Shown piece after piece: positions 25,378 through 34,921 of a stretch of 64,000 bases of DNA. A program made the translations under genes and the position numbers. Origin of the DNA: Acetobacter sp. (GTDB lineage: Bacteria > Pseudomonadota > Alphaproteobacteria > Acetobacterales > Acetobacteraceae). The notes below the pieces were generated by a model. The model was not told where the DNA came from. It made no database searches and saw only the letters and a program-made list of their open reading frames with translations. Positions within the stretch are counted from its first letter, which is position 1. Every line of letters starts with the position of its first letter. The stretch is taken from the NCBI RefSeq assembly GCF_022483985.1, contig NZ_JAKVME010000001.1:992001-1056000 (forward strand), in the 5' to 3' direction.

Positions 25378-25414
25378 GGCTGGTCAAAGGCAGGGAGCCG
25401 ACCTTTGACCAGCC
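25378..25414 (+). terminator. Terminator-like hairpin after lldD
   Basis: A perfect 13-bp stem (25378-25390 with 25402-25414) encloses an 11-base loop, 30 bases after the lldD stop. No long T-run follows. Confidence 0.6.
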
Positions 25415-25464
25415 TTACGGAAAATCGCTTTCAATCATGCCTCTTCATCCCGAGAGAAATGACC

Positions 25465-26199
25465 ATGACTTTCGGTTATCATACGGCCTCCGAGATTGCT
25501 TCCCCGTTTGCTGATCCGACACTGCTTGCTCCGGACGCGGTAAGATGTCTCTGGGTCAGGCCCGTTTCCGACGATCCGAAAAGCCATGTGCCAACCGTGA
25601 TATTTCGGGATGGCACTCACCATCCCTTATCGCCATGCCTGAATGAAATGGATGCCCGCAGAGCCTGCCTGAAAGTCGGGATGGTTTACGACTGGCCTGT
25701 ATGGGACAAACGCCAGACCGGAATTGGCTCTTTTCTTGAAACAGAAAAGAACTTTCACACCCTTCCCGCTGAAGACAGGCTTGTGGTCGATGGGCAGTAT
25801 TGTCTGACCATGCAGGGGCTGGGGCGTCTGCTGGCGAACATTGCCCATGCCGAAGAGCGGCCACTTGGTGAGGCGGTGTCGAAGGTCACTCATCAGATCG
25901 TCAGATTTTTTGATATGGTGAAGGAGCAGACTTCACTGGCTGGCGTCGATATGGAGGACGCCATGCAAAGCACGATCAACACAGGTTTCGAACAGTTGTG
26001 CGTGCTTTATCCGGATGAGCCGGAAGATTTCATGGAAGGCCATCAGACAGAACAGGAAACCTCCCTCCAGACCGCCTCTGGGAATGACGTTCTGATCCTT
26101 GCCTCTGATGGTGAAACACTATTGTCCTGCCAGCCTTTTCTGCTTTTCGATCAATGTCTCGCGCTCTTACGGAACAGCCGACGTCTCCTGTTGGAGTGA
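25465..26199 (+). CDS. Hypothetical protein
   Basis: A 244-residue soluble protein, starting at ATG 25465 or two codons earlier at 25459; a GAGAGAA site precedes both. No signal peptide or membrane segment is present. The sequence is mixed alpha/beta with three cysteines in the first 100 residues, and it ends in LLLFDQCLALLRNSRR-like helices. I do not recognise a family. It follows lldD after a hairpin, so it is probably a separate transcript. It converges on the copper-receptor gene. Confidence 0.6.
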   Translation: MTFGYHTASEIASPFADPTLLAPDAVRCLWVRPVSDDPKSHVPTVIFRDGTHHPLSPCLNEMDARRACLKVGMVYDWPVWDKRQTGIGSFLETEKNFHTLPAEDRLVVDGQYCLTMQGLGRLLANIAHAEERPLGEAVSKVTHQIVRFFDMVKEQTSLAGVDMEDAMQSTINTGFEQLCVLYPDEPEDFMEGHQTEQETSLQTASGNDVLILASDGETLLSCQPFLLFDQCLALLRNSRRLLLE

Positions 26200-26217
26200 A
26201 AGAATGTCCAACGCAAG

Positions 26218-26235
26218 GAGGGGCGAAAGCCCCTC
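26218..26235. terminator. Bidirectional terminator-like hairpin
   Basis: A seven-base GC stem GAGGGGC/GCCCCTC with a GAAA tetraloop lies between the convergent hypothetical gene and the TonB-receptor gene. T-runs are weak on both sides. Confidence 0.5.
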
Positions 26236-26248
26236 TCCCACCCATAAA

Positions 26249-28462
26249 TCAGAAAGAGGCCGTCAGACTCACATTGAATGACCGCCCCATCCCCTGAAGC
26301 GGACTCATGACGCCGGTGGCATCATAATCTCCAAGCGACATGCCGCCCAGCGGAAGATAGTATTTCTGGTTGCAGATATTCTCGATGCTGGCATCCAGCA
26401 GGAAATTCCGCCAGCGATAGCTGCCACCAAGACCAAGCAATACATAACCGGGTGTGCGGGGCTCGTTTCTGATCCAGTCCACCGTGTTCTTGCTCTTGAC
26501 CAGAGTGGTTTCAATCCGGCCTGTCCAGTTCTGATAGGTTTCATAAAGCCCAACCGTACCGTTGGTCGGCATCTGATGATACAGGCCTGAGTGGTTCTGG
26601 AGATCCTGCCCACGCACCCAGTTCAGATTGGCGCGGATTTCTCCCGTGCCGTAGGCGTCGGTTTTCCACAGCCTTGCCCTGACCGAAGAGTTGATGCCGT
26701 AGCTCTGGGCATTGTGGTTGACGAACTGGAGTTTGGACAGACCGTCGGAAAAAGAGCCGATCCGTACAACATTTATGTAGTTGTGGGTGTAGGTGTAATA
26801 AGGCTGGACTTTCACTTCCCAGCCATCATCCTTTGGATCATGCCATGTGACGGTGAAACTGGCCGTGTTGGCGACTTCCGGTGTCAGATTGAGATTGCCG
26901 ACATAGCCGTTCCCATCACCGAACCAGCCGATCATGCTGGTCGCCATTGTCCCCTGCGCCCAGGAATAACGTTCGTAGAGATTGGGAGACCGCGTTTTGC
27001 GGGCATATCCACCCTCGATCGACAGACTGTCCAGCGGATGCCAGCGCACTAGAGCCGTCACATCGAAGTTCGTATCCGTGCGCCCCCGTGACGCGGCGTT
27101 GAACTTCTGCGCCGCCATGGCGTCAGCCATGGACATCATGCCGGTCCACGAATAGGGCGCGACCTGTCCCGTGTTCATCATGATCAGGTCGCTCCGGAAG
27201 CCGAGCAGCGTGGATACGCGTGGCAGCCACTGGGCGTTCCATTCCGCGTAATGCCCCAGCCGGTCACGATGGCCGTTGTTGATGTTGTGGAACGTGTTAG
27301 GCCCCATCATCATGCTGCCGGTCAGTGGCGGCCACCAGTCATTCAGACCGTTATGCTCGAACTCGCTGCCAAGAGTGAGCGTATGTTTAGGCGCAAGAGG
27401 AATGATCGCCTTGAGACTGTAGCCGACCGAGCGGGAGTCCGTATTCATCGGCATACCGGTGGTGGCAGTATGACCGCCCTTGTCGTTCATCATGTTCATC
27501 ACATGATCGACGCGCTGCCAGTAAGCCCGTGCTTCCAGAGAACCCCAATCGAAGTCGCCCTTGTATTTGCCGTTTACATAGGTGGACCGGTTGTTGGTCA
27601 TGTCCATATACTGGTTGGGAAAGCCTTCGTAGGGAATGTCCTGCTGCCCGAAGGTAATGGAAGCCTGATGGTTATCCTTGTGGAAACCGGCGGTCACGGC
27701 GTGGTTGAAGCTCAGATAGCTGGTGGAGCGGACCTGCCTGCTGTTGTTCCCGCCTGTCCGGTAATTGCTGGCATGGGCATACGACCCCGTGTAGCGCAGG
27801 CTCCATGTGTCGTTGGCCACGGTTATGGTGCCCGATGCGCCAGAGCCGCCACCATTGCTGCGATAATCTCCCCGCACATGCCCGGTGACGAGGAGTTTAC
27901 CCTGTTCGGCAAACAATGGATCACGCCGCTCCACCACGATGCTGCCGCCCGTGCTGTCGCCGCCGATGCTCACGGGCGTAATGCCCGCGATGGCCTGCGC
28001 TGTCGCGACAGAATCAGGGTCAACATAGGAGAGGGCGGGATTCATGTGGTTCGGACAGGCCGAGGCAATTCTCATACCGTCAACGATCGTGGCGATGCGG
28101 TCATCGGCCATGCCGTTCAGAACAGGAAGCGCCGAGACGCCTCCTGCGGAATAGGAGCTGAAGCCTAGGCTATGGCGAAACAGAGAAGTCGTGTCGGGAC
28201 TGGTGCGATCGCGCAGCCTGATGGCATTGACGATGATGTTCTCGCCAGCCTGAGCAACGATTCTGGTGTGTCCGGACGTATCCGGTTCAGCCGATACTTT
28301 CCCCTGAGAAGATTTGGACGAGACAGGGGAAAGGTTCCTTGCCGGAGACAGATCGAACGTGGCGGCGCGGGCGCTGGACACGTAGAGCGATGAGGTGGAA
28401 ACAGCAAATCCAAACGTGAAGACAGAGCACAGCAGGGCGTGCTTGTGGCCGGAAATGAACAT
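26249..28462 (-). CDS. OprC-like TonB-dependent copper receptor
   Basis: The 737-residue outer-membrane receptor has an N-terminal signal ending near SSARA. The plug (about 70-190) has DGMRIASACPNHMNPALSYVDP, the motif of OprC/NosA copper receptors that holds Cys and Met ligands, plus many Met/His residues in the extracellular loops (MDMTNN, MNMMND, TGMPMN). A 22-strand barrel ends in the terminal aromatic residue of SLTASF. OprC family members take up copper. The next gene upstream on the same strand is a His/Met-rich DUF2946 protein, which supports a copper role. Confidence 0.88.
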   Translation of the reverse strand: MFISGHKHALLCSVFTFGFAVSTSSLYVSSARAATFDLSPARNLSPVSSKSSQGKVSAEPDTSGHTRIVAQAGENIIVNAIRLRDRTSPDTTSLFRHSLGFSSYSAGGVSALPVLNGMADDRIATIVDGMRIASACPNHMNPALSYVDPDSVATAQAIAGITPVSIGGDSTGGSIVVERRDPLFAEQGKLLVTGHVRGDYRSNGGGSGASGTITVANDTWSLRYTGSYAHASNYRTGGNNSRQVRSTSYLSFNHAVTAGFHKDNHQASITFGQQDIPYEGFPNQYMDMTNNRSTYVNGKYKGDFDWGSLEARAYWQRVDHVMNMMNDKGGHTATTGMPMNTDSRSVGYSLKAIIPLAPKHTLTLGSEFEHNGLNDWWPPLTGSMMMGPNTFHNINNGHRDRLGHYAEWNAQWLPRVSTLLGFRSDLIMMNTGQVAPYSWTGMMSMADAMAAQKFNAASRGRTDTNFDVTALVRWHPLDSLSIEGGYARKTRSPNLYERYSWAQGTMATSMIGWFGDGNGYVGNLNLTPEVANTASFTVTWHDPKDDGWEVKVQPYYTYTHNYINVVRIGSFSDGLSKLQFVNHNAQSYGINSSVRARLWKTDAYGTGEIRANLNWVRGQDLQNHSGLYHQMPTNGTVGLYETYQNWTGRIETTLVKSKNTVDWIRNEPRTPGYVLLGLGGSYRWRNFLLDASIENICNQKYYLPLGGMSLGDYDATGVMSPLQGMGRSFNVSLTASF

Positions 28463-28572
28463 GACAGGACTATCCTGTGATCTGAACGGAGGTCGATCGC
28501 AGCAGTCGCCGGACAGACGCCCACACGGAAGCGTCCATCAGGCTGACCATAAAGCGCGATGGCGGAAGAGGT

Positions 28573-29058
28573 TCAGATGGCGAGTGGAGGTCCTGTCGCT
28601 GGCGGCAGCAGCAGAGTGAAAGAGGGCGGTGCCCGTGGCTGCGCGAAGAACCGGCGCATGGAGAGCCATGCCGCGCTGACAGCCGGAAGAAAAACCGTCG
28701 CGTTCAGGAGAATGCCGAAAAACAGCAGCAACGGACAGAGAGGGCAGTCGGCGTCATGGTGATGACCTTCCCCGGACTGTCCATGCTGGTCCGGCATCGG
28801 CATGACATGACGACTGTCAGCGGAGTCACCCTCTCCCATGTCCATGCCGCTCATGTCATGGTGCGGCGAGTGACGAGAGAGGTCAGCCTTGGGACTGATA
28901 TCAATGCCGATAAGGCGAAGGATGGCGGTCCGGGGTGTTTCTCCCGGAGACGCCAGACTCTGAAGGGCAAGCTGCCCCAGCAGACCAATGAGGGTAAGTG
29001 CGACGACCAACCAGCGACCGGCAGACGATCGTGTCGCGGGAGAACCCGAAAGCCTCAT
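28573..29058 (-). CDS. DUF2946-type His/Met-rich membrane protein
   Basis: From ATG 29058 the product has 161 residues. One N-terminal transmembrane helix (WLVVALTLIGLLGQLALQS) precedes a periplasmic loop dense in metal ligands (HDMSGMDMG, HVMPMPDQHGQS, GHHHDADCPLCPLL). A second hydrophobic helix follows. The CPLCP motif after the His cluster is the DUF2946 signature. Family members frequently neighbour OprC-type copper receptors and are thought to handle copper. A GTG at 29124 would add 22 residues without a clear ribosome-binding site. It lies 110 bases upstream of the receptor gene on the same strand. Confidence 0.75.
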   Translation of the reverse strand: MRLSGSPATRSSAGRWLVVALTLIGLLGQLALQSLASPGETPRTAILRLIGIDISPKADLSRHSPHHDMSGMDMGEGDSADSRHVMPMPDQHGQSGEGHHHDADCPLCPLLLFFGILLNATVFLPAVSAAWLSMRRFFAQPRAPPSFTLLLPPATGPPLAI

Positions 29059-29154
29059 CTCGTCGTCAGAATCTGCCCCCGTTTCACGGAAAATGATCGC
29101 CCCTGCGTTCCATGCCTTAGTCACATGACGGAGCGACGTCCACCCCGGACGTGA

Positions 29155-29181
29155 CCTGCCAAACCTTTACGGGTTGGCAGG
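29155..29181 (-). terminator. Hairpin overlapping the end of the DUF2147 gene
   Basis: CCTGCCAAACC and GGTTGGCAGG pair with one bulged base across the stop region of the DUF2147 gene. There is no T-run, so termination is uncertain. Confidence 0.4.
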
Positions 29182-29664
29182 CATGCGGCATTCGGGGCCG
29201 ATCGTGCCGTGATAGCGGCTCCATGTCTGGGTCTCGCCAAAGACCGGCACCAGAATATAGCCACGCAGTTTCAGAATATCCGGCTTCGGAGACCAGATTT
29301 GAGCATGGTAAAGATTGCCTGCGTCGGGGTCGAGGATTTTGCCCTCCCACCGTCCGGGGTCATCCGTCATGGGATGGAATCCTGTCAGCATGACGAGATT
29401 GCATTCCGACCGGCCATCCTTGGCATGCGGCATGGGCTCGTCGGGGCCGTAAGACAGACCGATCAGGGTCCCGCAGACAGCATCCCCACACGGAGCGATC
29501 CTGAAAATACCGTCATGCTTTTCGCTCAGCCACAGTCCCATTACAGAGGCGTTCTGCGCCGTGGTTGCCGTTGGTTCAGCCGCATGAGCGGGAAGCGCCA
29601 GAACAGACGCGGCCAGCCCCATGAATGAAGCGAGGAGCAGGCGGAGAACCGCCTTTCCGGGCAT
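29167..29664 (-). CDS. DUF2147-family secreted protein
   Basis: I chose ATG 29664 because it gives a standard signal peptide (MPGKAVLRLLLASFMGLAASVLALPAHA). The 165-residue precursor then has the DUF2147 pattern: MGLWLSEKHDGIFRIAPCGDAVCGTLIG, PMTDDPGRWEGKILDPDAGNLYHAQI, and LKLRGYI ... FGETQTWSR. Members are small periplasmic beta-rich proteins with no firmly assigned activity. Two cysteines (PCGDAVC) may form a disulfide. ATG 29724 and an earlier start are possible in-frame alternatives. Confidence 0.8.
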   Translation of the reverse strand: MPGKAVLRLLLASFMGLAASVLALPAHAAEPTATTAQNASVMGLWLSEKHDGIFRIAPCGDAVCGTLIGLSYGPDEPMPHAKDGRSECNLVMLTGFHPMTDDPGRWEGKILDPDAGNLYHAQIWSPKPDILKLRGYILVPVFGETQTWSRYHGTIGPECRMPANP

Positions 29665-29767
29665 GATGGCGGAGAAGAGGCGACCGGGAGTTTCTGGCGG
29701 CAAATCAGCAGTCACGTATTTCATCCTTCCGGTTACCCGGTGGCAACCTGCCCATCGGGTGGAACCG

Positions 29768-30238
29768 TCATCCCTCGGCAGGCTGAACCCAGGGAAGCCT
29801 TTGAACTGAAACGCCCTCGTCCTCAAGGCGTTCATGGTCGTCAGGGGTCATGCGACCGTAAATACCGCGTTCCTCCGCCTCACCATGATGGATGCGAAGG
29901 GCTTCCTCGGCGAACCTGTCACCGACATTCTCGCATTTGCTTTCCACTTCCTGCCGCATTTTCTGGAGCGTGGACAGGAGAGCATCCGGAATGCCGGCCT
30001 GCCCGACAACCGTCGCAGCCGGGACTTCCGCGGGTGTTACAGGCGTCTCCTGCCGCTCATCCTTCTTTTGTCGGGATGAGCGAACGGCAGGAGCCATAAG
30101 AGCCCTGTCGACCCCGGCCGTTCCACAATACGGGCAGGAGAGAAGTCCGCGCGCGGCCTGATCCTCGAAGGAGGAGGAGTTGCTGAACCATCCCTCGAAT
30201 TCATGGTCGGAGACACAGCGGAGCTGATAGTGGATCAT
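29768..30238 (-). CDS. DUF1178-family protein
   Basis: The 156-residue cytoplasmic protein starts MIHYQLRCVSDHEFEGWF and has a zinc-ribbon-like CPYC. A variable Pro/Ala linker is followed by a conserved C-terminal part (VGDRFAEEALRIHHGEAEERGIYG). This is the DUF1178 family, widespread in alphaproteobacteria next to glutaredoxin 3. It follows grxC by eight bases and is almost certainly co-transcribed. In many relatives a nitrilase-family gene sits between the two; it is absent here. Confidence 0.9.
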   Translation of the reverse strand: MIHYQLRCVSDHEFEGWFSNSSSFEDQAARGLLSCPYCGTAGVDRALMAPAVRSSRQKKDERQETPVTPAEVPAATVVGQAGIPDALLSTLQKMRQEVESKCENVGDRFAEEALRIHHGEAEERGIYGRMTPDDHERLEDEGVSVQRLPWVQPAEG

Positions 30239-30246
30239 GGTCTGTT

Positions 30247-30507
30247 TCAGGCAGTCTGCAACAGGGCGTCCAGCTTTCCACTCCGTTCGAGCGCAAACAG
30301 ATCATCGCAGCCGCCGATGCCCTTCCCATCCACAAAAATCTGCGGAACCGTGGTTTTGCCGCCGGAACGCTCCCGCGCATCCACACGCTCCTGCGTGCCA
30401 TGCGGCGCATTGATTTCAGTGAAGGGCACTTTCTTCTGTTCAAGAAGCGCTACGGCCCGAATGCAGTAAGGGCAACCGGGCTGGGTGTAGATTTCGATCT
30501 TTGGCAT
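30247..30507 (-). CDS. grxC: Glutaredoxin 3
   Basis: The 86-residue thioredoxin-fold protein has the dithiol active site CPYC near residue 12, the cis-Pro motif TVPQIFVDG, and GGCDDLFAL for glutathione binding. It reduces disulfides and glutathionylated proteins using glutathione. Length and motifs are those of a full GrxC. It lies between comF-like and DUF1178 genes on the same strand. Confidence 0.96.
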   Translation of the reverse strand: MPKIEIYTQPGCPYCIRAVALLEQKKVPFTEINAPHGTQERVDARERSGGKTTVPQIFVDGKGIGGCDDLFALERSGKLDALLQTA

Positions 30508-30658
30508 GCGTATTCCGTTACTCTGGCGCGGGTCTGTGCCGCGTACTGCGATGATGATGCCATATCATAGCGTGTCATTTCTTCCTGTCATATGAAAGCC
30601 GATACAGAAAGACACTCCATGATATCACGAGTGGACTAACCCCTGTCCGCCGATATCC

Positions 30659-31450
30659 TCACAGCTCCGGCCTGCTGATATCGTCCCGCGTATCGGGTGT
30701 AGTCCGGGCGGCGGCCAGCAGACAGACCCTTTCCGCTCCCGCAGACAGAAGCGCGTGGGTGCATGCGGATGCGGTCGAGCCTGTCGTCAGGATGTCATCC
30801 ACCAGCACAACACGCTTTCCCCTGATTGTTCCGGCCGCGCGCGACCTGACCCGGATCGCATCCTGCATTTCCTTCGCCCGTTCCTCGGCGGAAAAGCTGG
30901 CCAGACGGCTGGTGGCGCGGGGCCGCTGAAGCGCATCCACGAACACCGGGACGGACGAGAGCCTGCTCACAACCCGGGCCAGCAGCGCCGCCTGATTGTA
31001 TTTACGTTCCAGCAGTCTGCGCCAGTGAACGGGAACCGGGATCAGCCAGTCCGCCCGTTCCAGAATGTCCCGTCCCGCCCTGTTCATCTGCCTCGCCAGA
31101 ATGAGAGCATTCTGTGTGCGGTCGGCGTATTTCAGCGACAGGATCAGATCGCGTGAGCCCTCGTCATAAACATAGGCCGCCCGGGCTTTCGACCACGGTG
31201 GAGGATGGAGTTCACAGGAGACGCAGCGAGCGTCGCGCCCGAGATGCGTGGAGGCGGGAAGCGGGACGCCGCACTGGTCGCAGCGAGGTTCGCCGATCGG
31301 GTGCATCCTGACGAAGCAGGCCGGGCAGAGCGAATGCGGCTGATCGACTTCCCCGTCACAGGATGAACAGGTGGGGGGCAGCACGAGATCCAGCGCAAAG
31401 CGGCTCGTGGTCCGGAGCGCCCTGCCCAGCCGCCCTGTGGGGCGTGTCAT
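30659..31450 (-). CDS. ComF-family phosphoribosyltransferase-like protein
   Basis: The start at ATG 31450 gives 263 residues. An N-terminal double zinc ribbon (CSSCDGEVDQPHSLCPAC, then CDQCG and CVSC) precedes a PRTase domain. That domain carries the PRPP loop VVLVDDILTTGST and the ComF motif WLIPVPVHWRRLLERKYNQAALLA. ComF proteins aid DNA uptake in competent bacteria, but they are also near-universal in non-competent ones, where their role is unclear. The frame continues to 31576 without family features. It diverges from the methyltransferase gene. Confidence 0.92.
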   Translation of the reverse strand: MTRPTGRLGRALRTTSRFALDLVLPPTCSSCDGEVDQPHSLCPACFVRMHPIGEPRCDQCGVPLPASTHLGRDARCVSCELHPPPWSKARAAYVYDEGSRDLILSLKYADRTQNALILARQMNRAGRDILERADWLIPVPVHWRRLLERKYNQAALLARVVSRLSSVPVFVDALQRPRATSRLASFSAEERAKEMQDAIRVRSRAAGTIRGKRVVLVDDILTTGSTASACTHALLSAGAERVCLLAAARTTPDTRDDISRPEL

Positions 31451-31587
31451 GATGACCCGACTTGCTGGCGCAAGGTTGCTGACATCCCTTTTCTGGCCCC
31501 GACCGCGCCCTCGCGGTGAAGAACACACTGTTTCATCCTGTGCTTTCCTCTTGGCACAGAGAGAAGACCGGCGCACATGTTTCCAAC

Positions 31588-32478
31588 ATGGAACATCACC
31601 ATGTCATCTTCGACCGCCATACTGTCCGGCTGCACCGGGATCGGGCTGCGGACACTCTTGACGGGGTTTCCGCCATTCTGGAAGAAGCCTCGGACCGGCT
31701 GATCGAGCGGTTGGACGACCTGACCCGATCCTTCACGCTGGCGCTCGATATCGGTGGCCGGGGTGCAACGGCGTCGAGTCTACAGATGCGTGGCATCGAG
31801 GTGGTCAGCAGCGACCTGTCACCCCGCATGGCCCGGCACGTCCGCGACAGGAGCGGCTCCCTGACCGTCTGTGCCGATGAAGAATTTCTTCCCTTTGCCG
31901 AAGGCAGCTTCGATCTGGTGATCGCCAGCCTTTCGCTGCACTGGGTGAATGATCTTCCCGGCACACTGCTTCAGATCAGGAAAATCCTGAAACCGGATGG
32001 ACTGTTTCTGGCCAGCATGCCGGTCCTGCCGACGCTCGCTCCCCTGCGCGCCGGGTTCGAGGAAGCGGAACTGGCCCTGAGCGGCGGCGTCTCGCCGCAT
32101 GTCTCACCTTTTCCGACACTGCGTGACTGCGCTTCCCTTCTCCAGCGAGCAGGATTCGCGCTGCCTGTCGTCGATGCTGAGGTGATGGATATCCGTTACC
32201 GCTCAGGGCTCGCGCTGTTCCGGGACCTGCGGGCGGCTGGTGAGACCAACGCCCTCTCCCTGCGGGACCGGCGCATCCCCGGCCCGGCGCTTTTTCCTGT
32301 CGCGCTTGAAGGGCTGGCGGAAAAATGCAGGGACGAAGAGGGCATTCTGTCCCTGCCCCTTCATCTCGCGGTGATGAGTTCATGGGCGCCCGCCCCGACA
32401 CAGCCGAAGCCGCTCGCGCCGGGACAGTTCACGACATCCCTGCGCGACGCACTGGGAGGCAACCCGGATCAGACCTGA
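31588..32478 (+). CDS. NDUFAF5/BioC-like SAM-dependent methyltransferase
   Basis: From ATG 31588 the 296-residue protein begins with the FDRHTVRLHRDRAA motif of the NDUFAF5-like group. A Rossmann methyltransferase core follows, with LALDIGGRGATAS (motif I), VCADEEFLPFAEGSFDLVIASLSLHWVNDL (motifs III-IV) and ILKPDGLFLASM. In mitochondria the relative NDUFAF5 hydroxylates a complex I subunit. Bacterial members are probably methyltransferases or hydroxylases of unknown target. Motif I reads DIGGRG instead of DxGxGxG. The frame extends to 31516, but the family start fits 31588. Confidence 0.85.
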   Translation: MEHHHVIFDRHTVRLHRDRAADTLDGVSAILEEASDRLIERLDDLTRSFTLALDIGGRGATASSLQMRGIEVVSSDLSPRMARHVRDRSGSLTVCADEEFLPFAEGSFDLVIASLSLHWVNDLPGTLLQIRKILKPDGLFLASMPVLPTLAPLRAGFEEAELALSGGVSPHVSPFPTLRDCASLLQRAGFALPVVDAEVMDIRYRSGLALFRDLRAAGETNALSLRDRRIPGPALFPVALEGLAEKCRDEEGILSLPLHLAVMSSWAPAPTQPKPLAPGQFTTSLRDALGGNPDQT

Positions 32479-32488
32479 CCGTAAGGGT

Positions 32489-32520
32489 GCCGCCCTGCCC
32501 GATCCGCTGGGCAGGGCGGC
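32489..32520. terminator. Bidirectional terminator-like hairpin
   Basis: A perfect 12-bp GC-rich stem (32489-32500 with 32509-32520) with an eight-base loop lies between the convergent methyltransferase and glutathione S-transferase genes. No T-run is present. Confidence 0.6.
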
Positions 32521-32543
32521 CGGGCAGAGAGACACCAAATCCT

Positions 32544-33272
<729 letters not shown>

Positions 33273-33373
33273 TCAAGTCTCTTATGAATTTACGTTATAC
33301 ATCTTGAATTTGTGACTCTGATCCTCTACATGCCCTCCAAATCACGGCGTTCAGTCGTATTAAACAAGCAGGG

Positions 33374-34069
33374 ATGTTCGACATGAGTGTCACCCAGCAG
33401 CAGATCGAGACGCTCCGGGCAGCCGGAAACGATGCGCACACTGTCCTGAAAGCCGCCTGCGAGGTGCTTCCGGGGCAGGTCGCCGTGCTGTCGTCGTTCG
33501 GCGCTGAGTCCGCACTCCTGCTGGCTCTGGCGGCCGAAGTCGATCCCGCCATTCCGGTCCTGTTTCTGGAGACCGGCATGCATTTCCCGGAGACGATCGA
33601 ATATCGTCACGAACTGGCCCGCACCCTCGGCCTGCTGGATGTGATCGACGTCAGACCAACAGAACGCACGCTTCAGGACCGCGATCCGCAAGGCCAGCTC
33701 TGGGCGTTCGATCCGGATGCCTGCTGCAAGATGCGCAAGGTCGAACCGCTTGATGCAGCGTCCCTGCCCTATCCGGCTCTGATCACAGGCCGCAAGCGTT
33801 CGCAGGCCGCGACCCGTAACCGGATGGAAATCATCGAGCAGGATGGCGAGGGGCGTATCAAGATCAACCCTCTGGCCGACTGGACGAGAGAGGAGATTGA
33901 CGCGGAGATGACCCGGCGCGGCCTGCCCCGTCATCCGCTCGCCTCCAGAGGTTATCCCTCGATCGGCTGTGCGCCCTGCACGAAACCGGTCGGCGAAAAT
34001 GAAGATCCCCGTGCCGGTCGCTGGGCTGGTATGGCAAAAGTCGAATGCGGCATCCACCGTCCCACCTGA
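33374..34069 (+). CDS. cysH: Phosphoadenylyl/adenylyl-sulfate reductase
   Basis: The 231-residue enzyme has the PP-loop LSSFGAESALLL, the LFLETGMHFPET motif, and the pair CCKMRKVEPL and GCAPCT, giving CC...CxxC, followed by the catalytic ECGIH. The four-cysteine set is the 4Fe-4S ligand pattern of adenylyl-sulfate (APS) reductases. It probably reduces APS, or both APS and PAPS, to sulfite using thioredoxin. ATG 33383 is an alternative start three codons in. It is the first gene of the cysH-cysD-cysNC unit. No sulfite reductase gene is present in the window. Confidence 0.95.
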   Translation: MFDMSVTQQQIETLRAAGNDAHTVLKAACEVLPGQVAVLSSFGAESALLLALAAEVDPAIPVLFLETGMHFPETIEYRHELARTLGLLDVIDVRPTERTLQDRDPQGQLWAFDPDACCKMRKVEPLDAASLPYPALITGRKRSQAATRNRMEIIEQDGEGRIKINPLADWTREEIDAEMTRRGLPRHPLASRGYPSIGCAPCTKPVGENEDPRAGRWAGMAKVECGIHRPT

Positions 34070-34108
34070 CAGTATTCGACCTGACAGCATAAGAAGGTTC
34101 CACTCATC

Positions 34109-34903
34109 ATGGATCATCTCGATCAACTCGAAGCGCAGAGCGTCTTCATCCTCCGCGAGGCTTATCGGAAGCTGAAGCCGCTCGCCATGCTGTGGTCGCT
34201 CGGCAAGGATTCCAACGTCATGGTCTGGCTCGCCCGCAAGGCGTTCATGGGCCGCGTGCCGTTCCCGGTCATGCATGTCGATACGGAGAAGAAATTCCCC
34301 GAGATGTATGCCTTCCGCGACGAATACACCAAGAAATGGAATCTTGACCTGCTGCTGGGCTACTGCCCGCCGGTCGAGGAAATGGACCCGACCCTGCCGC
34401 CCGCCGCCCGCTCGGCAGCCCGCAAGACGGCTGGTCTCGCCAGCATGATCGAGAATCACAAGCTTCAGGGCGTCATCGCTGGTATTCGTCGTGACGAACA
34501 GGGCACCCGCGCCAAGGAGCGCGTATTCAGCCCGCGTGGCGCGTCCCACAAGTGGGATATCCGCAACCAGCCGCCCGAATTCTGGGACCAGTACGCCACC
34601 CCGCACGAGGAAGGCATGCATATCCGTGTGCATCCGCTGCTCGCATGGCGTGAAATCGACATCTGGCGCTATGTCGAGCGCGAGAACATCCCTCTGGTGG
34701 ACCTCTATTTCGCCAAGAACGGCAAGCGTTACCGCTCGCTCGGCGATTCCGACATCACCTTCCCGGTCGAGAGCAACGCCTCCACCGTGGCCGAGGTCAT
34801 TGCGGAACTGGAGACCACGAAGACGTCCGAGCGTGCTGGACGCGCCATGGACCATGAATCCGAAGACGCATTCGAGCGGCTGCGTGTCGCCGGTTATCTC
34901 TGA
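34109..34903 (+). CDS. cysD: Sulfate adenylyltransferase small subunit
   Basis: The 264-residue PP-loop ATPase has AMLWSLGKDSNVMVWLARKAF as the ATP-binding loop and PVMHVDTEKKFPEM, RRDEQGTRAKERVFSPRG and VESNASTVAEVI as family motifs. With CysN it makes APS from ATP and sulfate. It is about 40 residues shorter than E. coli CysD because the loop before SLGDSDITFPVESNA is missing, so it is the short CysD type. It starts 40 bases after cysH and ends 19 bases before cysNC, typical of one operon. Confidence 0.95.
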   Translation: MDHLDQLEAQSVFILREAYRKLKPLAMLWSLGKDSNVMVWLARKAFMGRVPFPVMHVDTEKKFPEMYAFRDEYTKKWNLDLLLGYCPPVEEMDPTLPPAARSAARKTAGLASMIENHKLQGVIAGIRRDEQGTRAKERVFSPRGASHKWDIRNQPPEFWDQYATPHEEGMHIRVHPLLAWREIDIWRYVERENIPLVDLYFAKNGKRYRSLGDSDITFPVESNASTVAEVIAELETTKTSERAGRAMDHESEDAFERLRVAGYL

Positions 34904-34921
34904 GAACTGGGAACAGACACC

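Noticed and set aside
33326..34855. 509-residue minus-strand frame antisense to cysH and cysD
   Set aside because: A long open shadow caused by strong GC codon bias. The plus-strand genes have complete motifs and ribosome-binding-site context.
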